A stretch of DNA of 64,000 nucleotides from Meloidogyne chitwoodi (Eukaryota; Nematoda; Chromadorea; Rhabditida; Meloidogynidae). The notes beneath the pieces were generated by a model that saw only the letters and a list, made by a program, of their open reading frames with translations, was not told the DNA's origin and did no database searches. The stretch is from the NCBI GenBank assembly GCA_015183035.1, contig JACZZP010000007.1, forward strand, positions 2,046,001-2,110,000. The letters are read 5' to 3'. Of the stretch, positions 13,205 through 24,728 are shown piece by piece (positions within the stretch are counted from its first letter, which is position 1; each line of letters begins with the position of its first letter). The position numbers were made by a program, and so were the translations under genes.

Positions 13205-14609
13205 ATGTCCTTTCCACATTCTGACACATTTACAATGCATAAACAACAAAAACGTTCATTTACTCATTTTAATATTTTTTGTTTTAAAAATTTATTTTTA
13301 TTCAATTTATTAATTTTATTATTATTAATTGATGTAATAATGGCAGAACAACTTAATTTTAATAGTCGATTTAAAAGACAATATTATGATGAAAATTATT
13401 ATAACAGTTATTATGGATGGTTAGTTATATGTGGGAATAATTCTGGTTTCTCTAAGGGATTTTGTCTAAAAGGCTTAAACTTTGTTAATTGTAAACTTAA
13501 GTTAAAAATTATAATGTAAACTTAAGTTATCTTTATAGTTTAAGATTGAGAAATAAAATTCTGATTTTTTACATCTTTTTTTTACAAACTTAAGTTCTTT
13601 AAATTGTAATAAAAACTGAAAATTCTGATTTTACATTTTTACAATTGGGCATATTTGAGTAAATTCCCCCCATTCCTCCATTCTTGCATTTATTAAAAAT
13701 CAGTTCTTCAAGGCAGGCAGGGCGAATTGTCGGTTGGCTGATTGGATTCTTGTAAGTTTTATTTTAAAAAAATTAAATTCCATCATAAAAAATTTTAAGT
13801 GTTCTCCTTCTCTTCATTTGCGTTCCTTGTGTATGCTGTGCTGGCATTTGGTTTTTGGGATGGTTTGGAGTACGTCAGACAATGGCAAATCGGCGTGCTA
13901 GACGAGATGAAGGTGTTATATCAGCGACTTATCGCTCACGTTTTAATTAATGCAACATTTAATATCTTTTCTGTTTTATTGTCTTAAATTTCAAGAAAAA
14001 ATAAAATAATATTAAAAATTTAAGAATATAATCTTCTCTTATATTTATTTTGTAAAAACTCAAAATTTATTTAAAACAGGACGAGTGATATCAGCTAGAG
14101 ATCAAAGAGAGATACACCGACGTTATCTAGAAGGAACTCACTCTCCCGTGGCGGCAGAGCAGGTGTTTATTAACAAATAATTCAGAATATATTGTATTAA
14201 TCAGAATTGTAATTTAATTAAATAAATCTGATATTACAAATGTGGGTTATTTGCGCTTTAAGTTTACAGTAATACTTGAAAATTCTGATTTCTACTAATT
14301 TAATATATGAATTGTAATTATAAAACTTTTTACAAACTTTCTTTACAAATCTAATTTTTTACAAACTTTAATTTTTCAAATTCTGATTTAATAACTTTTT
14401 AACAAATTCTGATTGTTTTAAATACACTTTTTAATTCATATATTCTGATTTTATAAATCTGATTACACTAATTTTACCTTATTTTCATTTTATTATATTA
14501 TTAGCGTTACATTCACTCATCGGATCGTTATTATGAAAGAAGACCCCGCACGCCTCCGCCTGTTTCTTCAACAGAAAATGGTCCAATACGAGAGACAAGA
14601 AGACTTTGA
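13205..14609 (+). CDS. Small single-pass membrane protein with Tyr-rich ectodomain
   Basis: Five exons, 13205-13419, 13713-13751, 13800-13912, 14080-14162 and 14515-14609, join in frame to give about 180 residues. An N-terminal hydrophobic segment (FLFNLLILLLLIDVIMA) looks like a signal peptide. A dibasic RFKR site compatible with furin-type cleavage comes next, then a Tyr/Asn-rich stretch (QYYDENYYNSYYGW). A second hydrophobic helix spans exons 2 and 3 (VGWLIGFFVLLLFICVP) and continues into a Cys-rich CVCC. The basic cytosolic tail (ANRRARRDEGR) ends in a proline-rich PRTPPPVSS. I do not recognise the family. The layout suggests a type I surface protein processed after the signal peptide. 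The first ATG was chosen; an internal ATG just after the first helix would remove the signal. Confidence 0.65.
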
Positions 14610-14707
14610 AATTTAATTTTTCAATTTATTTTTTTTTTTGCTGAAATAATCAATACAAAAAGAGAAGAAAAATTATTTTAAACCAAATATAAATTAACAA
14701 AATAAAA

Positions 14708-15568
14708 TTATCGTCCAAATTGTTCACTGAGTGGATAAGCCTTAACAATTTTAACATCAGTAGATGGTCTTAAAAATACTTTTATTAATTATTTAAAAAT
14801 TATTTTCTTGCCTTTCATTATTTTCTGTATTGACAGCACCAATTTTTTGGAGTGTCTGAAATTAATGAAATTTAAATATTAAAAAAAAAATATTTCAATA
14901 TACTCTAATCCCTGTAGATAAACGTCCAAATATTGTATGTTTTCCATCCAAATGTTGAGTTGGTGCAAGTGTAATAAAAAATTGAGAACCATTTGTATTC
15001 GGACCAGAATTTGCCATTGAAATCTAAATTTTATTAAAAAAATTTTAGAAAGAATAAAAATAAAGTTATCAAAAAATTAATAAAAGAACAAACAATTCCA
15101 GCCCCAGTATGCCGTAATTCTTCATTAATTTCATCGTCAAAATGTCGCCCATATATTGAGGTACCTCCTTTCCCAGTTCCTGTCGGATCCCCTCCTTGTA
15201 TCATAAAATCAGCTATTACACGATGAAAAATTGTATTGTTGTAATAACCTTTATTTTTAATAAAATCAGAATTTTAAAAATAAAAAAATTAAAATAAACA
15301 AATCAGAATTTATATAAAAAATTCTGATCATTAAATAGAAAATTCTGATTTAAAGATAAACGAAAATACAAAAATTTCTGATTTAAAAGAAACAAGAAAT
15401 GCATCACTAACCTTTTCTTGCAAGTTCGTAAAAATTCTGACAAGTTTTAGGCGAATGTTTCCAGTAGAGTTCAATAGACATTGTGCCCATTCTATACAAA
15501 AAATATTAAAAAAATTTTATAAAATTTTACGTTGTTTCAAATACAATTTTTGAAGCATTAGAAGACAT
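14708..15568 (-). CDS. cyn-12: PPIL1-type cyclophilin (peptidyl-prolyl cis-trans isomerase)
   Basis: Six exons on the minus strand: 15568-15531, 15491-15412, 15248-15094, 15023-14904, 14855-14812 and 14768-14708. The product is ~165 residues, a single cyclophilin domain. It matches the spliceosomal PPIL1 group: [35 protein letters not shown] (active-site Arg in FHR and FMIQGGD), [20 protein letters not shown] and GKHTIFGRL. The group catalyses proline isomerisation and sits in the activated spliceosome. The last intron (14811-14769) begins GCAAG, because no GT in phase is available. Its start lies 168 bases after the COQ8 stop on the same strand, consistent with being the last gene of an operon. 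The 3' end faces the membrane-protein gene only 98 bases away. Confidence 0.93.
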
Positions 15569-15736
15569 TTTGATAATTTAAAAAAAAATTAAAAATTCTA
15601 AAAAAAATTTTAATCAAGCAAATAAATTATAATTAAAAAAATATAATATTTGAAAAAATCAACAATTTAATAAAAATTAAAAAATGTTTTTGCTAAGATA
15701 AAAAATAAGTAAAATATAAGTAACAATTTAAAGTAA

Positions 15737-18508
15737 TTAATTTTCTCCATCAGAATATTTATAATTTTCAGAAATATTATTAAATATTAATCCACAAGGA
15801 ACACTAGCTTTTAATTTTGTTGCCAAAAGGAAAGAACCAGACAATTTTCTATGTAAAGAATAAATTTCTTCTGGTGGTGCAGTCAATCGATGTTCTAACA
15901 TTAAAGGAACAAGACGATTAACTCTTGATGTTATATCCTTAAAAATAAATAAATAATTATTTTTTAAAATTATTAAAAAAAAAATAAGAGAACAAAAAAA
16001 CCCAAAACATAATATAAAAATACTTGTGAAGCAAAATTGTAAGATCCTTCAGAAGTTAGAGTCTCTGCAATAATTGAAATAGATTCGCAATGTGCGTCTT
16101 CCATAATTTTAGTTTCTGATCCAGTTAAAAAACCAATAGATCGTGACCATTTTAAAATCTATTTAATTAAAAAAATAAATTAATTTTATTCTTTTAAACT
16201 TACTTCTTTTCTATTATTATTAAATGCAGCCTTTAAAATACGCATATATTTATCAATAAAAGAATTACTATAAGCACGTGTTGCACCAAAATCAAGAAGA
16301 ATTAAACAAATATTTTCTTCTTTATTTTCTTTTTTTATATTTCCCAACAGAAAATTTGACCAATTTGGATCAGTTTGCATAAATTTCCAAATAAAAACTT
16401 CTTTTAAACATAATTCCATACTTTTTGTTGCTATCCAATCTCTTACCTTAATAATTTTAAAAAGTTTATAAAAAAAAGAAAAAAATTAAAAAATATCAAA
16501 ATTTGTTTTAAAAATCTAACAAATTAATTTTAATAATTTTTTAAAAATCAAAAAAATATTTAAAACCTCTTTAGGTTCATCAATACATTGATTTACTGGC
16601 TTTCCTTCAACATATTCTGCTGTTAATATTCTTTTAGTTGACAAATGTGGAAAAATACCGGGAACTTTGGAAAAAAATAAATAATTAATATTTTAAATTT
16701 AAATTTAAAAAAAAAACCATAATAATTAGGATCATCAGCCAACAATTTTTTAAATTTAATCATTGCATTAGCTTCTCTTTCATAATCACATTCAGCCTTT
16801 AATTCTCTTCGAACAGCCTAAAATTTTTGTAAAATTAATATTTAATTTGGTTATATCAATTTTATTATTTAAATTTGACACAACTGTATAAGTGTCAAAG
16901 ACATAAATCAAAAGTTTCATTAGCAAATAAAACCTCACAGCAGCAAAATTTTCCAAAAACAATCCCTTGGGTAATACACGTCCAAAACTTAAAAGAGACA
17001 ACAAATTGTCAAAATCGGCTTCTATTCCATTTGCAATTCCTGGGTATTGAACTTTAACGGCTACTTTTGTTCCATCTAGTGTTATTGCTTCATGAACCTG
17101 AATTATTTTTTTTTGAAATTTTTAAAATATTTTCTTTAATTTTATTAATAAAAACCTGTCCAATAGATGCAGCAGCAAATGGTCGAATATTAAAATCTCT
17201 AAAAAGTTTTGACCAATTTGCACCAAGTTCTCTTTTCATTTGTTGTTCAACTTGCCAGGCAGGTATAAAATCGGCACTTTGCCTAACACGCTCAAAAATA
17301 TCCAATAAAAAGGGAGGTATTGTTTTATCATCTAATAATTAAATTAAATTTTTAATAATATTAAAAGAATTCCTAAAAAAAAGAAAATAATTTTAAAAAA
17401 ACCTTGTATTGAAATCATTTGTCCAAGTTTAAGTGCAGCACCACGTACACGACAAAGCATTTGAACAATTCGTTCAGCATTTGCTGGTGTAAAAAATGGA
17501 TTTGAAATTGTAGAATTGTCTAAAGAAGAAATTTCTTTTTTTCCATCAATTCTTCTTCGAATAATTTCTGCAGCTGTTCCACTGCCCAAAGTTATTGCTA
17601 ATTTGCCAAAATTTAATAAACGACTAACACGAGATGTAGGCACTTTCCTTTCACTACTTTTTTCCATTTTATTAGTAAAATCGAAAGAAGTTGGACGATA
17701 ATTCTATAAAAATAATTATTTATGATTGAAATTTTTTTGTAAATTAAGGAGATTTAATTGCCCAACAAAAATATTTAATAAGAGAGTCAAATTAAAAAAA
17801 AAAAAGAAATAATTTATTTAAAAAAATAACTTTAGGCAATGAAGGCATGAAAACATCTTTTTCTTCTTCAATAACTGAAGATGTTTGAGCAACATTTGAA
17901 GAATTAACAACAGAATTATTAATATCAATAGATGGAAATGATGGTTCTTGATTGAAAGGATAATGCTTTATTCCAGTTTTATCCAAAGTATAGCCTCCCT
18001 GTCCTAAAAAGAATGAGAATAATTTGAAAATTAATTTTCAATTAAATCCGAAAAATGTAAAAAAATATTTTTTTTAAGGTGCATCAAAAGTAGAATATTG
18101 TTTATTTTATAATTTAGAAAGAATATTAAAATTTTACAAAAAAAAAGAAAAAATATACCAGGCAAAATTCCACGCAAAGCTAATTGAGCAAATGTTCGAA
18201 TTCCTACAGCAGAAACCTGGGCACGTTCAGCAATATCAGAAAGAGTAGATTTTTGAGCCGAACTTAAATCAAAAAATTAATTGTAAAATTTAATTTTAAA
18301 TTATTTAAAAAGTAGACTTTGAAGAATTTTTTCCTTCTTTTTCATCATCAGTTTTATGAATATTTCCACCACCCACTGCCAATTGTAAAAGTCTTTGCTT
18401 AACAGGTTCATCCAAATGGCGTAAATCATAGCCAATTTGGGATTGAGCTAATAAACGTAATATATGAGCATGCCGTAAAAAAATATTTTTGGGAGTTTTT
18501 GAAGACAT
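15737..18508 (-). CDS. coq-8: COQ8/ADCK atypical kinase of ubiquinone biosynthesis
   Basis: About eleven minus-strand exons, beginning 18508-18318, 18262-18159, 18003-17831, 17703-17403, 17331-17156 and 17097-16939. The protein belongs to the UbiB/ADCK family, which supports coenzyme Q synthesis at the mitochondrial inner membrane. Family signatures seen are the KxGQ motif ([11 protein letters not shown]), the alanine-rich loop replacing the usual glycine loop ([13 protein letters not shown]), the lysine in [11 protein letters not shown], the ECDYERE segment, the catalytic-loop variant [10 protein letters not shown] and the metal-binding LLDFGATR. The N-terminus is basic and could serve as mitochondrial targeting sequence, though no sharp presequence is obvious. 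The ATG at 18508 begins the conserved upstream segment. It lies 197 bases downstream of the RMND5-like stop and 168 bases upstream of the cyclophilin start, all on one strand. Confidence 0.94.
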
Positions 18509-18705
18509 TTTTCAATGAAAAAAATTAAAAAATTTTATATAATTTTTAAAAGTAGATAAATTAACAAATCGGTATTTTATTTTAAATTCTAAAAAATTAA
18601 AATAAAATAAAAAATATTTATATAAATTTATTTTAAACAAATTTAAAAGATTATAAAATTTTATAAAAATTAATATACATCATTTTTAAATATTAAATAG
18701 CATCA

Positions 18706-20506
18706 TCAAAAATGAAGCACTTTTGTCTCTTGAAGAACAGATTCTAACGGACAGTAAGGACATCTAGGCAAGAAAAAGTTATAAAAAAATTTTTTCCTTT
18801 AGTTTAATTGATAAAAATATTTAAAATTTAATTTAAATAAAATATTTTAAAAAGAACTTTAAACGGTTATTTCGGCTTTGTTGTGCCAATTTATTCATTG
18901 CATCCATACTGATAACATGACCACAGCAAAGTCGGACAGGCGGATTCTTAAAAATAAAATTTTTAGTAAATAAGAGTAATTAAACATTTAGAATAAAAAA
19001 ATAAAATTACGGTTTCTGTACTCTGCACTTTTAATATTGGACAACAAAATGAAGAATGAACTTGTTCTGGGATTGGCACATTACAAGGCAATTCATCAGG
19101 TAGGGTAGTTGCACTACTCGGACGAGCTGAGGAAAGAAATGCTCGCATTGTTAAAAGTGAGGGAACAGTTTTTGCTCCAGCTGAGAGACTGATTGTGAAA
19201 ATTAAAATTTATATAAAATTTAATAATTTAAAAATAAACATTGCGCTCAAAGAACTTCTGTAATCAGTCAATGCATGTGCCAATTCCTCCTCTAAACCAA
19301 ACCAACGACCACAATGGAATAAATATTCATATGGCCCTTTATGTGGGTACGAAACTACTACAAACATCTAAAAGAATAAATAAAACAGATAAAACGCTCA
19401 CATCAGAAAAAATTATTTTAATTAGAAAATTTAACCAAATGTGACAATTCTTCTTTGTAATCATCAAAACAAAATGATTGAAGTTGACGAACATATTCTA
19501 ATGCCTTCATTTTATCACCTATAAAGTTTTAAAAAATTTAAATTTTGAAAAAATATTAAAATATAAAGAAAAATTTTTCAATTTAGTCCAATAGACCAAA
19601 AAAATTTTAAACTAAAAACAATTAAGATTAAACAACTTGTTTCAAGTAACCAAATAATGTGTTGGCATTGTAACCGAAAGAGTAAGTCTCGTTTATCTGG
19701 AGCACAATCTTTAAGCCATTCAATTGCAGGAAGATAATTAAATTTCTTAAAAGCAGACATAATCTCCCTTAAAGTTTCTGAATTTGTAATTTCTGGCATT
19801 GTAAGGGAAATATCTGATTCCTAAAAAATATATCAAAATAGAATATTAAAAATAAACCTTTATAAAAGTCTCTGCCACTTCTGTCCTTCCCAAACCTATC
19901 AGATGTTCCAATACCAGACGATTTGCTTGTGTCAAGTTTTCTGGATCTGTTTCAATTTCTTTTTCACTTTTGAGTAGTTTACTAAGGTCCGAATAAAATT
20001 TGTTGTCTATTGATTTCTGAGGTTTAAAAGAAAAATTTATCAAAAAATAAAAAAACTAAAAAGACTCACTCCACAGCGAGAAATTAAATGATGAATTGGA
20101 TGTTTGTGTTCCTGAGCCATCTCACCCATAATCTTTTTTAAATTGTTCAACGCCTCTAAAAGAATATATTGAGCATGAACCTAAAAATTCAAAAAAGTGT
20201 AAAAATAAAATTAAAAAAAAATACAGAAAGTTCTGGTTCTGTTGAAATTTCTTGTTCTTCTAGTTCAAAAGTTTTATCCTCTTCCAATTCAGTAATTTCT
20301 GTTGAATCCAAAGATTTGTTAATTTGTTTTGTCGGTTCATTTATCAATTCATTACAGATTATATCAAATTTTGTCGAATGTTTTGTAAGAAGAGGAAAAT
20401 ATTTTTGAGAAAAAGATTGAGTTCGTTGAATAGCTTTGTTCGTGTTATCTCCAATTAAGTCAACTTCAACTTTTGATAGAACAGGATAATCGACTCCCCT
20501 TGACAT
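18706..20506 (-). CDS. RMND5/Gid2-like subunit of the CTLH (GID) E3 ubiquitin ligase
   Basis: Nine minus-strand exons, starting 20506-20225, 20180-20070, 20016-19858, 19820-19637, 19518-19436, 19367-19240 and 19188-19011. The C-terminus has the Gid-type degenerate RING: FCCPILKVQSTET, NPPVRLCCGHVIS, DAMNKLAQ and KCPYCPLE. The middle holds LisH/CTLH-like helices (LVLEHLIGLGRTEVAETFIK, AIEWLKDCAP, FRLQCQHIIWLLE). This is the layout of RMND5A/B, which pairs with MAEA in the ligase core. The zinc-ligand pattern is incomplete, as is normal for RMND5. It is the first gene of a tight minus-strand trio with COQ8 and the cyclophilin, and is divergent from lem-2 (gap ~315 bases) with phrase repeats in between. 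The orthologue call is firm; nothing is known here of its substrates. Confidence 0.9.
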
Positions 20507-20544
20507 TTTTTTCTAAAATTTTAATGTTAAAGCTTGACGGATGA

Positions 20545-20612
20545 ATGCACATTTTGTCAATAGACATTAAGTGGCATTTTGTCCAAAAATATTAAATGGC
20601 ATTTAGTCTAAA
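20545..20612. repeat. Phrase repeat in a divergent promoter
   Basis: Three related copies of CATTTTGTC or GGCATTTNGTC separated by AT-rich bases, 40-105 bases upstream of the RMND5-like start and about 210-280 upstream of lem-2. On the opposite strand this reads as GACAAAATGCCA, the phrase seen at 1590-1690, 5106-5206 and 46618-46700. Confidence 0.55.
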
Positions 20613-20821
20613 ACATTTTGATTTTTCTTTTTCAAAAAGAGTGTTGGAAATTAAGAGAGCGAGGGTAAGAAAAATAGTAAAAAATGAGAGAATGATAAAA
20701 TGATGAATCATTTTTCTCTTCGCGTTGGTGTCTCTCTAATTTTCCGATCCGTATTTTTTAAGCTTAACTTTCAATTTTTTAGCCAATTTTGCACTTTATA
20801 TTACTGCTTTTACTAAATATT

Positions 20822-23800
20822 CATGTCCGATCGATTTTCACAGTTAAGCAATGAGGAGCTTCGTCAAGAACTTATCAAATATGGTTTAAACTTTTATTTT
20901 TTATAATTTTAATCTATAAATCAGGTGTTTCTTGTGGACCAATTGGAACAACAACTCGAAATGTTTATGAGAAGAGGCTGCAGAAAAAATTGGCGGAGGT
21001 TGGCAAAAAACCGAGTGTTAGTGACATGATACCAAGTCATGAGGTTAGTCTTTATTAAATTCCTAGAATATTGGGTAGAAAAATTGTTCAAAAATTTATA
21101 TTCTTTCAACACGTCTCTATGGTTTTGATTTTTTCTTCTTTCATTTTATCTAAAAGTTTCTGTTATTTTTATGGAATAATGTGCATGGAAAAGATTTCTT
21201 AAAATTATTACAATTTCCTAATATATAGAAATCTACCAATGGACATAATTCTACACTCTCAACATCTGGAAGTTCTTCAAAATCACAGCCTCCACCCCAA
21301 CAACCATTTCCATCTTCGCGTTCTCCTTTGCAAATTTTTGGTGATTCCAATTCCAAAACTTTTTCTGATAGTATTTTTGATCGTCCCATTTCAAAATCGA
21401 CGTCAATCACATCTACAACTGTTAGAACAAAGTTTGATTTTATTTTTATGCTTATGCTTTTTACTCTTTAAGATTTCCCGAATACAAAAGAGACAGTTTT
21501 GATAGAAGCACATTTTCGGATAAAAGCGCAGGTTCATCATTTTTACGTCATGGATTGGATGAGGAGGACGATCATACAGAATCTTCACGGATTATTTCAC
21601 CTAAAAATCGATACAAAGGGAGATATAGTGGCAATTTTAAAGAAAAAAATGTTTCATCAATTGACAAATTAAAGAATATGGGCAATTCTGCTTGGGGTTT
21701 TTTTTCTCGGTCTACTGGTACATCTACGCCGTGCAGTGATGTATCTTTTTTTAAATTTATAATTTTTTAGATGGTCCTAAAGTTTCATTTTTCTTTGAAT
21801 TTAATTTTTTACAAAATTATTTAGAGATATGCTTTTTTAATATTTTTTTTAAATTTACTTAATCTATTTTAGTTAAACTATAAAAATAAATACACAACAA
21901 ACAAATATCGTCGTTCTTCTTATTCAAACAATTTTACTTATGATGGTTCAAAGAATATCTCGGATTATTCTTATTGGATTCGCTTATTGCTTATTGCGTT
22001 TTTTATTGGTATTTTTGCAACTTATCTTTATACAATGCATTCTGGAGTTGTTTATAATACTTTAATGGCAGGAACAGGTACTTTAAAATATATTAAATTA
22101 GAATTTCAATAGGATTTAATTTTTTAATTTCGATTTTAATTTCAATTTTTTTATTTAAACTAATAATTACATAAATTTTTTTTATTTTATTAAGATTTTA
22201 TCTACATGTTTTTCAGTTATACTTTTTTTCCGCTCATTTGTATTTTTATCGGTTAGTTATTTATTTTTTAGCATAAATTTACGTATAAATCTAAAAAATT
22301 ATTTTTTAATTTTAGTTTTTGTCATTTGTCTTGGTCTTTATAAATTATTTCAACATAAAAATTACCGCAAAATTGAACATAAGCAATCGCTCATTCGGCT
22401 TGTTGAACGTATAACGGATATTATTTATGACTCAGGGATTTCTGGTGTTGCTGAACCTCATGTGCGTGATATGTTAATGCCTCCGACTAAGTTTGTGGTT
22501 TTAAATTAAATTTTTTCAGTTTTATTTTTTAGACGTTCGAATGAAGATTATATACTTTGGCTTGAGGCTGCTCGATTTATTAATAATGAAGATTCTCGTG
22601 TTAGGACTGAAATTCGTTTGATTAACGGGACTGAGTGTAATGTTTGGATTTGGATTGGTGCTGGTAAACAACGTTGGCAGGGAACTGGTATTTTTTATTT
22701 GACAAATTAATTATTGAGGAGATATTTAGATATATCCCAGCATATTTTATCGACAAATAAATTTTTTAAGATTAATTTTAAATCCTGCAATAAGTTTAAG
22801 AAAGTATTTAAAATAATATTTCCTACTGGGAATAAATTGATAATTTTTTTAATGCACTCTTTATTTTCTTCTCTCTAGTTTTATCTAATTATCTGTTTTT
22901 TTATTATTTATTTTACATTATTTAAAAAAATCCTTTTGCAAATATTTTGCTGAGTCATCATCACATATTGAATTTTTCATTGAACTTTTTGACATAAATA
23001 AATATTCAAACCTATTAAAATCTTTTAGTATATTTATTGTTATATGACTTTCTTCCTATTTTTTCACAAAGCTTTTATGTTTTTTCTACTTATTTTTTTA
23101 TTTTTTCTAATTATTTATTCATCTGGTTTCACCTAAAATTTAAGCATATCTTTTTGTAATATTTTCTTTCTTTTATTCATTTTTATGTCTTTTTTGTTTT
23201 TAGCTGTAGCTGAGAGTTCTCTGTCTTCTCGAGTACCAGATTCTGCTTTGTCTTGTTGTTTAAAACTGAGGGGTTTAAACTTTTCTGACAAGTTTGTTTT
23301 TGTAGAAAATCTAAAATTTATAAAATCCAATTTTAGTAAAATTGAATGTGATGGTTTAAAAAAAGAATTATTGGCAAAATTGCCTGTTGTGCCAAGACAT
23401 GTAGAATTTCTTAAAAATCCTGTAAATCATGAAAGTATAGTCTATTTAATGCTTAAGGTTTGTCTTTCTCATTAATCTTTTTCTTTCTAATAAACTTCCT
23501 TCGATACTCATAACCTTTTCTTTATTTTACTATCCGCAACTTTTTGATTTTTTAATATTTTCTTTTTTAATCTTTGTAAATTTTTTACTCCAAAACTAAA
23601 ACTAGAAAATCTATTTTTAATTATTGTCAATTTTATGAAAATTTATCTAAAATTAATACAAAGTTCCCCCAGTATTTAGAATAAATTTTTTTTTGATAGG
23701 TTAGTACTAATTTAAGGAACAGGATTTGTGTTAAAATTTTATTAATTGTTATATATTTTTTTTAATTAATTATTTTTTATTTTAAGGATTTAATTGACGC

Positions 23801-23959
23801 AAAAAAAGCTTTTTCATCGTTACATTCTCAATGGTTTGACGGTTTGTTGTTTTTGTTTTTTTATTTAATTTTTTTTTTGCTTATTTTTCAGGAAGTATAA
23901 TAACAGTAAAATATATTAAAGATGAGCGTTATGCTGAGAGGTTTCCTGGACTTGAATAA
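20822..23959 (+). CDS. lem-2: LEM-domain inner nuclear membrane protein (LEM2/MAN1 type)
   Basis: About eleven exons, first 20822-20883, last ending at 23959. Residues ~1-45 form a LEM domain (LSNEELRQELIKYG, GPIGTTTRNVYEKRL), which binds BAF on chromatin. A Ser-rich nucleoplasmic linker (several SR/SP-type sites) follows, then a first membrane helix (LLLIAFFIGIFATYLY) and a second (FFPLICIFIVFVICLGLYKL). Between and after them lies MSC-domain sequence (YRKIEHKQSLIRLVERI, ILWLEAARFINNED, WIWIGAGKQRWQG). The C-terminus is a UHM/RRM-like fold (CLKLRGLNF, SLHSQWFDGSIITVKYI, ERYAERFP) as in MAN1. The order matches MAN1 more fully than human LEM2, which lacks the RRM-like end; nematodes use one gene for both. 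Upstream phrase repeats are shared with the divergent RMND5-like gene. Confidence 0.92.
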
Positions 23960-24017
23960 AAAAAATAATTTAAAAAATTTTGATTTTCCTATTTTATTTG
24001 TTTTTTAGCATTTACAC

Positions 24018-24528
24018 CTCGTTGATTCGGGTTACCTAAAACCAGGCCTTTTTTCCGACCCGAAACCCAACCCGAGAAATTTTGAACAGTCCGAGCCGAT
24101 TCTTTCAGCATTACCTGATACCCGACATAAAAAAATTTTTCCCTTCTCTTTCTTCTTTGACCCTTTTGCATGGATAAGAAAAAAAAATTACAAAAGAAAA
24201 ATTTATTCTTATTTAATTTGCTTTAGCGTAGGTACGCTTGTGGTTGAGTGTTAGTAGCTTAGTCTCTAGGAAAATTTGGGTTCGATTCCTTCTGATGAAT
24301 AAATAATTTTGTGTACATTAATTACCGTTGGACTTTATTTTTCACTCGTTTTGCAATTTTTTAAATAATTAAAAGTCCTAAATTTTCGCCTGTAGCGCTA
24401 AAAAAAGGTAAATTTTTGGCAACTAATGTGGAATAATTTTTCAAAAATTTTCGCCTGCGCACTAAACTACCCGAAATTTATGAAAATCTGCCCGACCCGA
24501 CATTCGAGCTCAACCCGAAACAACACTG
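24018..24528. mobile_element. hAT-type non-autonomous element (MITE)
   Basis: A 511-bp block between lem-2 and TOR is flanked by perfect 8-base direct repeats ATTTACAC (24010-24017 and 24529-24536). Its right end, read inwards, begins CAGTGTTGTTTCGGGTT; the left begins CTCGTTGATTCGGGTT, one base shorter. Eight-base target duplications and CAGTG-type ends are typical of hAT elements. CCCGA-rich runs fill both flanks of the interior. No transposase ORF is present. Confidence 0.68.
24226..24305 (+). repeat. tRNA-like (RNA polymerase III box) segment inside the hAT element
   Basis: TGGTTGAGTG resembles an A box and GGGTTCGATTCC matches a B box at tRNA-like spacing. Acceptor and T-stem pairing are poor (two to three pairs in the T stem), so this is not a functional tRNA. 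It may be a tRNA-derived fragment. Confidence 0.3.
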
Positions 24529-24728
24529 ATTTACACCCCAAAAAAAATTACAATTTTTAAGTCTTTTTTCATCTTTTTACATTATGTTAAATAAAAATGA
24601 AACAAATAAAATCTGAATAAATTTATTTTTATTGTTTAATAAATTATATATTTTAACATCTATTTTTGACAACAAAAATTTTTTTAGGAGTCAGATAAAT
24701 TAATTTTCCGTTAAAAAAGAGTTTTCAA

